From Brevundimonas vancanneytii (GTDB lineage: Bacteria > Pseudomonadota > Alphaproteobacteria > Caulobacterales > Caulobacteraceae), in NCBI GenBank assembly GCA_945874855.1, contig CAMCIP010000166.1:1-5332 (forward strand): a stretch of 5,332 nucleotides of DNA. The letters are read 5' to 3'. The position numbers were made by a program, and so were the translations under genes. Below, one piece after another: positions 1-4,243 of this stretch. The notes under the pieces were generated by a model that worked only from the letters and a program-made list of their open reading frames with translations, was not told the DNA's origin and did no database searches. Position 1 is the first letter of the stretch. Each line of letters begins with the position of its first letter.

Positions 1-140
1 AGGATCTTCATCTGCCGCGCATAGAGGGTGTTCCACGTCTCATGCTCGACGGCGGTATAGGCGCCCCAGGTCTGCGGAATGGTCCAGTCCGCGGCCGCGC
101 CCTCGGGCGGCGCGTCAAAGACGTGCTCGAAGTCGGACAT
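1..140 (-). CDS. phhA: Phenylalanine 4-monooxygenase, N-terminal fragment (cut by window edge)
   Basis: Only the first 46 codons and part of the next are present; the gene continues beyond base 1. The product should be the iron- and pterin-dependent enzyme that hydroxylates phenylalanine to tyrosine in the cytoplasm. The visible peptide begins MSDFEHVFDAPP and contains DWTIPQTWGAYTAVEHETW (residues 18-36) followed by LYARQ. This matches the start of bacterial phenylalanine hydroxylases, where a D-W-T-I-x-Q-x-W segment is followed by Y-T-x-x-E-H-x-x-W and L-x-x-R-Q. The iron ligands lie in the missing part, so catalytic integrity cannot be judged. The ATG at 140-138 is supported by a GAGGAG Shine-Dalgarno sequence (bases 153-148) seven bases upstream. 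A short hairpin (CGGGC/GCCCG, 160-164 with 171-175) lies just upstream in the leader. hspQ lies upstream on the same strand, 82 bases away, so co-transcription is possible but unproven. Confidence 0.85.
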   Translation of the reverse strand, partial: MSDFEHVFDAPPEGAAADWTIPQTWGAYTAVEHETWNTLYARQMKI

Positions 141-190
141 GGGCGCGCTCCTCGACCGGCGGGCTCTGCGGCCCGTTCAGGTGCAATCTA

Positions 191-206
191 GGCGCGGGGG
201 CGCGCC
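191..206. repeat. Perfect GC hairpin between hspQ and phhA
   Basis: GGCGCG (191-196) and CGCGCC (201-206) form a perfect 6-bp inverted repeat around a GGGG loop (CCCC on the minus strand). It begins 17 bases after the hspQ stop codon. No U-run follows on the minus strand (the next bases are TAGATT), so it is at best a weak terminator or a transcript-stabilising hairpin. In sequence this GC-rich, a chance 6-bp stem is quite possible. Confidence 0.4.
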
Positions 207-222
207 GGGGCCAGCGCGGCCG

Positions 223-537
223 TCACTGAAGCCGGTGGTGGGCGGGCGTCAGCCGGCCGCTGCGGTCGCGCCTCAGCCAGCCGTCGTCGACCGCGTCGCC
301 GGGACGGCCCTCCCCTGCGTCCGCGACCAGCACATGCTCGGCCGCATAGGCGACGAAACCCCCTTCGGCCCCTGTCGAGAGCACGCGATAGTAGGGCTGG
401 GCGGCGTCGGCGGGATCGACCTCGAACGGCTGGCCGGCATAGGCGGCGTCGACATCGACGACCACGCCCGAAAAGGCGTTCTCACGGTGGCGGACGGTCT
501 GGCCGAGACGGAAGCGGGCGGTTGAAATCCTGAGCAT
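223..537 (-). CDS. hspQ: HspQ-like heat-shock protein / hemimethylated DNA-binding (YccV) domain protein
   Basis: This encodes a 104-residue protein of the HspQ/YccV family. In enterobacteria HspQ was first described as a factor binding hemimethylated oriC DNA, and later as a heat-shock protein that modulates the Lon protease. Visible family features are FRLGQTVRHRENAFSGVVVDVD (about residues 9-30, a barrel-like start with the G-Q-x-V-R-H signature), PYYRVL (48-53) and FVAYAAEHVL (61-70), corresponding to the family's W/Y-Y-x-V and Y-x-A-E-x-x-L segments. Length fits the family (about 100 residues). The frame stays open to base 684, but homology begins at the Met at 537, so I start there; that ATG has no strong Shine-Dalgarno sequence. 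The gene is divergent from the Ppx/GppA gene and lies upstream of phhA on the same strand. Family assignment is confident. Whether it acts on DNA or on Lon here is not visible from sequence. Confidence 0.85.
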   Translation of the reverse strand: MLRISTARFRLGQTVRHRENAFSGVVVDVDAAYAGQPFEVDPADAAQPYYRVLSTGAEGGFVAYAAEHVLVADAGEGRPGDAVDDGWLRRDRSGRLTPAHHRLQ

Positions 538-682
538 GGACCCACTGTGACGACGCGAGTCTGAGCGGGGTCCGGACGGCTCGTTCATCCTGGCGTCAGC
601 TACGCTTTGCGGCGCGGACCGGACGGGGCTATCGTCGTCCCTGACGGGGGTCGCCTTCGGACCGCCCAAAGAAAGTTCGGCC
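538..682. other. Divergent intergenic region between hspQ and the Ppx/GppA gene
   Basis: These 145 bases must hold the start signals for both divergent genes. I see no convincing promoter for either. On the plus strand, TTGCGG (607-612) is followed 15 bases later by GCTA (628-631), a weak sigma-70-like pair. I could not find a clear heat-shock (RpoH) promoter facing hspQ. One GANTC site (GAGTC, 557-561) lies 20 bases upstream of the hspQ start. Nothing else is recognisable. Confidence 0.35.
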
Positions 683-1798
683 ATGCCGGAGATCGACGGC
701 GCGCCCGCGGGGCGCGACGCCCGGTCCCCCCGCCGCGGCGAGGAAGGTCAGGGGGCTCCGCTGTATGCGGCCCTCGACCTGGGGACCAACAACTGCCGCC
801 TGCTGATCGCGCGCCCGGCGCGCGACGGTTTCCGCGTGGTGGACTCCTTCAGCCGGATCGTCCGCCTGGGTGAGGGCATCACCCGCACCGGCCGACTGGA
901 TCCCCAGGCCATGGACCGGGCGTATGAGGCGCTGGGTCTGTGCGCCGAGCGGTTGGCCCGGCGCAGCATCGCCTCGACCCGGCTGAGTGCCGTCGCGACC
1001 CAGGCCTGTCGGCAGGCCGAGAACGGGCCGGACTTCATCGAGCGGGTGAGGAGCGGCACGGGGCTTAACCTGCGGATCATCGATCCGGACGAGGAGGCCC
1101 GCCTCTCGGTCGAGGGCTGCCGCAACCTGCTGGACCCCAGCGCCGAGGCCGCCCTGATCATCGACGTGGGCGGCGGCTCGACCGAGCTGTCCTGGCTGCG
1201 GCGGGCCGGGCCCGGCTTCGAGACGAAGGCCTGGATGTCCGCGCCCGTCGGCGTGGTGACCCTGGCGGAACGCTTTCCCGAGCCCGCGACGGGTCTGGAC
1301 GCCTGGTTCGAGGCCATGGTCGGCCACATGGCCGCGGCGGTATCGTCGGCCCGGGTCGATCCGGGGCTGAGCGGTCTGTTCGCCGAAGGCCGCGGGCATC
1401 TGATCGGCACGTCGGGGGCGATCACCAGCCTGGCCGGCGTGCACCTGGGGCTGAAGCGGTACCGGCGCGACCAGGTCGACGGCCTGTGGATGACGCGAGG
1501 CCAGTGCGAGGCGGCGGCGACGCGCCTGCTGAATCTGGGCCCGGCCGGGCGGGCGGCCGACGGCTGCATCGGGATCGAGCGGGCCGATCTGGTCATGGCC
1601 GGGGCGGCGATCCTGGAGGCGGTCCAGCGGGGCTGGCCCAGCGAGCGGGTCCGGGTCGCGGATCGGGGCCTGCGCGAAGGCCTGCTGCTGCAGCGGATGC
1701 GCGAGGACCGGGCCGGCGGCGCGCGTTCGGGCCGGCGTCGCCGACGCGGTCAGCCCGCCGGTGGCGGCGGCGGCGGCGGTGGCGGGTCCAGCACCTGA
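683..1798 (+). CDS. Ppx/GppA family phosphatase (exopolyphosphatase or pppGpp phosphatase), short form
   Basis: A 371-residue actin/hsp70-fold phosphatase of the Ppx/GppA family, which hydrolyses polyphosphate from its ends and/or converts pppGpp to ppGpp. Sequence cannot tell these activities apart. Motifs appear in family order: ALDLGTNNCRLLIA (30-43, phosphate-1 loop), RLGEG (61-65), ATQACRQAENG (105-115), IIDPDEEARLS (132-142, matching I-S-G-x-E-E-A-R), DVGGGSTEL (161-169, phosphate-2 loop), GTSGAITSLA (242-251) and ADLVMAGAAIL (301-311). It lacks the C-terminal HD-like domain of the roughly 500-residue enterobacterial enzymes. The first 25 or so residues are probably a disordered extension. 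The C-terminus has a basic patch, RRRRR (351-355), then nine glycines (360-368). The ATG at 683 has only a weak purine-rich stretch (GAAAG, 671-675) as ribosome site; no other Met occurs before residue 77, beyond the first motifs. Its last 49 bases overlap the convergent isomerase gene. In many alphaproteobacteria this gene precedes rlmE, which is absent here. Confidence 0.9.
   Translation: MPEIDGAPAGRDARSPRRGEEGQGAPLYAALDLGTNNCRLLIARPARDGFRVVDSFSRIVRLGEGITRTGRLDPQAMDRAYEALGLCAERLARRSIASTRLSAVATQACRQAENGPDFIERVRSGTGLNLRIIDPDEEARLSVEGCRNLLDPSAEAALIIDVGGGSTELSWLRRAGPGFETKAWMSAPVGVVTLAERFPEPATGLDAWFEAMVGHMAAAVSSARVDPGLSGLFAEGRGHLIGTSGAITSLAGVHLGLKRYRRDQVDGLWMTRGQCEAAATRLLNLGPAGRAADGCIGIERADLVMAGAAILEAVQRGWPSERVRVADRGLREGLLLQRMREDRAGGARSGRRRRRGQPAGGGGGGGGGSST
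1750..1798. other. Convergent coding overlap of the Ppx/GppA and isomerase genes, with a (GGC)n tract
   Basis: The two genes share 49 bases tail to tail. A GGC/GGT-rich tract (1760-1786) reads as nine glycines (residues 360-368) in the plus-strand protein. Its complement reads as nine prolines (residues 293-301) in the minus-strand isomerase. Each stop codon lies inside or at the edge of the other gene: the isomerase TGA at 1752-1750 and the Ppx TGA at 1796-1798. No room remains for a terminator between the genes, so transcripts from the two strands are expected to overlap. Confidence 0.85.
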
Positions 1799-2661
1799 AC
1801 CGGCAGGGTCAGGTCGCAGACCGAAAAGTCGGCCCCGCGTTCCGAACGTGTCTGGGCGACCATGGCCCCGAACTCGGGCGAGGCGGCGCGCATCACACGC
1901 ACCACGGGTCGTTGGCCCTCCGGCAGGTCGGCGACGACCCGCACGCTCAGCATGCGGTCGGGTTCGGTCACGATGCCCGAGGCGTCCGTGCCGGGCTTCA
2001 GCGCCCGCACCACCTCGAGCCCCTCCAGCGTCATGCCCCAGATGGTGTAGCGCTTGTCCAGCGGCGGATAGGGCTGGCGCATGATGAAGAACTGGCTGTT
2101 GGCCGTATCGGGGTCCTCGCCGCGCGCCATGCCGGCGACGCCCGGGCAATACAGGCCCCAGACGTGAACCTTGCCGTCCGAAGTGCCGGCCATCACGGCG
2201 TCGGGCTGGGTCTGGACCGGCAGGCTGTGGACATAGCCGACCAGGGCGCCGGCGGGCGCCGCCACCGCCGTGAACGGCAGGTCCGGGCCCCGGCGGAAGG
2301 TGAACTCGGCCACCAGGTCCGGATAGGGGCTCTGACCGTCGCCGGTCCCCAACGGGTCGCCGGTCTGGGACATGAAGCCGTCGATCACCCGGTGCCAGGG
2401 CAGGCCGTCATACAGCCCCATGCGGGCCAGCAGACGGAGACGGTCCACGTGCAGGGGCGCGGCCTCGGGCAACAGTTCCACCAGTATCCGGCCCTTGGTG
2501 GTCTCGATCAGCAGCAGGTTCTCGGGTGCCGCGACGCGCCATGACGCGTCCTCGACCATGGCGGGCGTTTGGGCCGGCCCGAGCCGCGGGTCCTGGGCCA
2601 GGGCGGGGGTAACGGCCAGCAGGGTCGCCAGGGCGACGGACAGTCTCAGGGTCGCACGCAT
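1750..2661 (-). CDS. Exported cyclophilin-type peptidylprolyl cis-trans isomerase (distal paralogue, poly-Pro tail)
   Basis: A 303-residue protein predicted to catalyse cis-trans isomerisation of Xaa-Pro bonds in the periplasm. Residues 1-22 form a signal peptide (MRATLRL, a hydrophobic core, then ALA before Q23). The cyclophilin domain runs from about 47 to 245: LLLIETTKGRILVEL (49-63), WHRVIDGFMSQTGD (89-102, giving the catalytic Arg91 and the Phe96 and Gln99 equivalents), CPGVAGMAR (172-180), NSQFFIM (188-194, pocket Phe192) and YTIWG (205-209). The human CypA His126 position appears to be Tyr205 and the Trp121 position is not Trp, so kinetics or inhibitor binding may differ. About 45 residues are inserted between the active-site loop and CPG. 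Cys172 and Cys282 are both conserved in the neighbouring paralogue. The tail ends in nine prolines. I chose the ATG at 2661 over the TTG one codon earlier: it overlaps the upstream stop (TGATG) and has GGAGGT nine bases away. It is last in the coaD operon. Confidence 0.9.
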   Translation of the reverse strand: MRATLRLSVALATLLAVTPALAQDPRLGPAQTPAMVEDASWRVAAPENLLLIETTKGRILVELLPEAAPLHVDRLRLLARMGLYDGLPWHRVIDGFMSQTGDPLGTGDGQSPYPDLVAEFTFRRGPDLPFTAVAAPAGALVGYVHSLPVQTQPDAVMAGTSDGKVHVWGLYCPGVAGMARGEDPDTANSQFFIMRQPYPPLDKRYTIWGMTLEGLEVVRALKPGTDASGIVTEPDRMLSVRVVADLPEGQRPVVRVMRAASPEFGAMVAQTRSERGADFSVCDLTLPVQVLDPPPPPPPPPAG

Positions 2662-3497
2662 CAAGGCGTCACCTCCGCCGGGGGCATCAGATCGCAGGCC
2701 TGGAACTGGGCGCCGCGCGCCGTCCGCGCCGCCTCGATCGCAGCCATATAGCCGGGGTTTTCCGGCGTCATGACCCGGGCCGACGGCCGCTCACCCGCCG
2801 GCAGGGCCGCGGCGGTGCGCACGCGCGTCATCCGGTCAGGCTCACCCAGGACCCGCCCGTCGTCGCGATCCGATCCCGGCTTGATGGAAGTGACCACGCT
2901 GTGGCCCGACAGAATCCGGCCGAAGGGTGTGTAGAGGGCGTTCAGCGAGTCCGCCCGGCCGGTCATCAGGAAGAACTGGCTGTTGGCGCTGTCGACCGTG
3001 CCCGAGCGGGCCATGCCGACCACGCCGGGGCAGAACAGGCCGTTGGCGGGCACGCTGCGATCCACGGTGAACATCATCTGGGCGTCGGGCTGGGTCGCGA
3101 TCGGCAGGGATCCAAACAGGCCGACATTGGCCCCGGCGGCCGGCACCGGCACGAAACCGCTGTCGGCCCCGCGCCGAAAGGTCAGCTCCGCCTTCAGGTC
3201 CGGCAGGTCGCTGTCGCCGCCGCCGGTGCCCGTCGGGTCGCCGGTCTGGGCCATGAAGCCCGGGATGACGCGGTGAAAGACGAGGCCGTCGTAGAAGCCG
3301 CCGTCGGCCAGGGTGCGGATGCGCACGACGTGGGCCGGGGCCACCCGCGGCTCCAGCTCCACGACGACGCGGCCCTTGTTGGTGTCGATGACCAGAAGAT
3401 TGGCAGGGTCGATGGTGCGCCAGCCGTCCTGGGCCGCCGCGGTGCCCGCCAGCGTCAGGGCGATGGTGGTCGCCAATGTCGCAATCGTCGCCTTCAT
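2661..3497 (-). CDS. Exported cyclophilin-type peptidylprolyl cis-trans isomerase (proximal paralogue)
   Basis: A 278-residue periplasmic proline isomerase. Residues 1-22 look like a signal peptide (MKATIATLATTIALTLAGTA, then AA before Q23). The cyclophilin domain follows: LLVIDTNKGRVVVEL (34-48), VFHRVIPGFMAQTGD (73-87, with Arg76, Phe81 and Gln84 in the catalytic positions), CPGVVGMAR (157-165), NSQFFLM (172-178, Phe176) and YTPFG (189-193). As in the distal paralogue, the human CypA His126 position appears to be Tyr189 and no Trp occupies the Trp121 position. An insertion of roughly 40 residues precedes CPG. The C-terminal extension ends CDLMPPAEVTP; Cys157 and Cys268 have counterparts in the paralogue, so a disulfide is plausible. 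The ATG at 3497 overlaps the coaD stop as ATGA, with AAGGA (3508-3504) six bases upstream. The two isomerases match along almost their whole length, indicating tandem duplication. Two cyclophilins after coaD fit the Caulobacter-type context. Confidence 0.92.
   Translation of the reverse strand: MKATIATLATTIALTLAGTAAAQDGWRTIDPANLLVIDTNKGRVVVELEPRVAPAHVVRIRTLADGGFYDGLVFHRVIPGFMAQTGDPTGTGGGDSDLPDLKAELTFRRGADSGFVPVPAAGANVGLFGSLPIATQPDAQMMFTVDRSVPANGLFCPGVVGMARSGTVDSANSQFFLMTGRADSLNALYTPFGRILSGHSVVTSIKPGSDRDDGRVLGEPDRMTRVRTAAALPAGERPSARVMTPENPGYMAAIEAARTARGAQFQACDLMPPAEVTP
2671..2676 (-). promoter_or_regulatory. Strong Shine-Dalgarno sequence for the distal isomerase
   Basis: The minus strand reads GGAGGT, nine bases before the ATG at 2661. 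It lies inside the last codons of the upstream isomerase gene. Together with the TGATG stop/start overlap it fixes the start and points to coupled translation of the two isomerases. Confidence 0.75.
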
Positions 3498-3982
3498 CTC
3501 GCGTCCTTGACCCTGGCCCGAACAGCGGCCGAGACCGCCGGGCTGACGAAACTGTCGATCGACCCGTCCAGGCGGGCGATTTCCTTGACCAGGCGGCTGG
3601 CGATGGCCTGGTGCCGCGGATCGGCCATCAGGAAGACGGTCTCGATGTCGGCATTGAGGCGCTGGTTCATCGCCGTCATCTGGAACTCATATTCGAAATC
3701 CGCCACGGCCCGCAGGCCGCGCACGATCACCGAGGCGTCCAGCTCTTCCGCAAAATGCATCAGCAGGCTGGAGAAGGCCCGGACCTCGACCCGATCGCCC
3801 AGCGGCGCCACCTCGGCGCGGACCATGGCCACGCGCTCGTTGGTGGTGAACAGCGGCCCCTTGTCGTCATTGCGGGCCACGCCGATGATCAGGCGGTCGA
3901 CCAGCTTCACCGCCCGGCCGATGATGTCCATGTGGCCGTTGGTGATCGGATCGAAGGTGCCGGGATAGAGCCCGATTCTCAT
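3494..3982 (-). CDS. coaD: Phosphopantetheine adenylyltransferase
   Basis: A complete 162-residue cytoplasmic enzyme that transfers AMP from ATP to 4'-phosphopantetheine, giving dephospho-CoA and pyrophosphate, the penultimate step of coenzyme A synthesis. Visible nucleotidyltransferase features are GLYPGTFDPITNGH (4-17), which carries the T-x-G-H nucleotide-binding motif ending in His17; the loop with Lys41 (NDDKGPLF); VRGLRAVADFEYEFQM (87-102), typical of CoaD; and HQAIASRLVKEIA (124-136), matching the family I-S-S-x-x-V-K-E-x-A segment. Length and motif order are normal and no key residue looks lost. The ATG at 3982 has AGGA four bases and GGAG eight bases upstream (3994-3987). The stop overlaps the next gene's start as ATGA, so the exported isomerases are probably translated from the same mRNA. 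A promoter-like pair lies at 4037-4008. A GANTC site (GATTC, 3974-3978) falls within codons 2-3. Confidence 0.97.
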   Translation of the reverse strand: MRIGLYPGTFDPITNGHMDIIGRAVKLVDRLIIGVARNDDKGPLFTTNERVAMVRAEVAPLGDRVEVRAFSSLLMHFAEELDASVIVRGLRAVADFEYEFQMTAMNQRLNADIETVFLMADPRHQAIASRLVKEIARLDGSIDSFVSPAVSAAVRARVKDAR

Positions 3983-4176
3983 GAAGTCCTCTCCCCGGGA
4001 GCGGGCTGATCCAGCAGGCGTCGGGCGGCCCGGTCAAGGTTCGGGCGAAAAAACAGGGTCCGGGCGTCGACCCGCAGGATCGACTCCCCCCAGGAAAAAA
4101 CCGAGTCCATCGAGTCGATCGAGTCCAGATTGGAGGCCTGCGCCCCTGCGGGGAAGGGCGTGTCGCTGCTGCACAT
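3979..4176 (-). CDS. Doubtful small ORF directly upstream of coaD
   Basis: An open frame of 65 codons from the ATG at 4176, ending in TGA that overlaps the coaD ATG as ATGA. I do not recognise the peptide. It begins MCSSDTPFPAG, has a DSI-DSM-DSV repeat (18-26) and ends with an arginine-rich stretch (RPNLDRAARRLLDQPAPGERTS, roughly 44-65). No signal peptide or membrane segment is evident. In favour are the same overlap style as the next gene pair and fairly GC-rich third codon positions, though by eye less so than its neighbours. Against are a poor ribosome site (only GGGG abutting the ATG) and a terminator-like hairpin and promoter candidate inside it. The frame can be extended upstream to 4287, but that would overlap the aminotransferase gene. 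The region may simply be a non-coding leader. Confidence 0.3.
   Translation of the reverse strand: MCSSDTPFPAGAQASNLDSIDSMDSVFSWGESILRVDARTLFFRPNLDRAARRLLDQPAPGERTS
4008..4037 (-). promoter_or_regulatory. Candidate housekeeping promoter for coaD
   Basis: On the minus strand TTGACCG (4037-4031) is followed 15 bases later by GCTGGATC (4015-4008). This resembles the Caulobacter sigma-73 consensus TTGACGS ... GCTANAWC, with one mismatch in each box and a spacer one base longer than the usual 10-14. Transcription would start near base 4001 and give a leader of about 20 bases containing the coaD ribosome site. This is a pattern match only. Confidence 0.4.
4048..4073 (-). terminator. Candidate intrinsic terminator or attenuator upstream of coaD
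   Basis: On the minus strand GGGTC (4073-4069) pairs with GACCC (4060-4056) across an 8-base loop, then TG and six T residues (4053-4048). A short GC stem plus U-run fits an intrinsic terminator that could end transcripts from gyrA or the aminotransferase just before the coaD promoter. The stem is only 5 bp, so efficiency may be modest. The same bases can be read as codons of the doubtful small ORF. Confidence 0.45.
4082..4128. repeat. GANTC-site cluster with three 9-bp tandem repeats
   Basis: Three tandem 9-mers, CGAGTCCAT, CGAGTCGAT and CGAGTCCAG, occupy 4102-4128. Each contains GAGTC (4103-4107, 4112-4116, 4121-4125). A fourth GANTC site, GACTC, lies at 4082-4086. GANTC is the recognition sequence of the cell-cycle adenine methyltransferase CcrM found in most alphaproteobacteria. 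By my reading the whole window has only ten such sites, so four within 44 bp is a strong local concentration. In the doubtful small ORF the repeat encodes DSI-DSM-DSV. An 8-bp palindrome, TCGATCGA, lies at 4115-4122. Confidence 0.8.
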
Positions 4177-4243
4177 CCCCCGATCGTGGAACGTGCCGCG
4201 CCGCCATTGTAACCCGGTTTCCATCAGGGGGAGTTCGGGCGCG

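Noticed and set aside
223..684. Extended 153-residue start for the HspQ gene
   Set aside because: The extra 49 N-terminal residues show no family similarity, would overlap the start of the divergent Ppx/GppA gene and fill the only space for both promoters. HspQ homology begins at the Met at 537.
629..2149. Long 506-codon open frame on the minus strand opposite the Ppx/GppA gene
   Set aside because: It is low-complexity, Arg/Gly/Pro/Ala-rich sequence without recognisable motifs, as expected for the shadow of a GC-rich gene. The plus-strand frame carries all Ppx/GppA motifs.
1486..2544. Plus-strand 352-codon open frame across the ppx end and the distal isomerase
   Set aside because: It is the antisense of two well-supported genes, is His/Gln/Gly/Arg-rich, and has no domain I recognise.
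2662..2664. TTG start for the distal isomerase, one codon before the ATG
   Set aside because: The adjacent ATG gives a standard TGATG overlap with the upstream stop and good spacing from GGAGGT.
2901..3968. Plus-strand 355-codon open frame across the proximal isomerase and coaD
   Set aside because: It is a shadow frame opposite two conserved genes with complete motifs.
4143..4153. CCCC-TGC-GGGG mini hairpin in the aminotransferase-coaD gap
   Set aside because: The stem is only 4 bp with no U-run, which is common by chance in GC-rich DNA.
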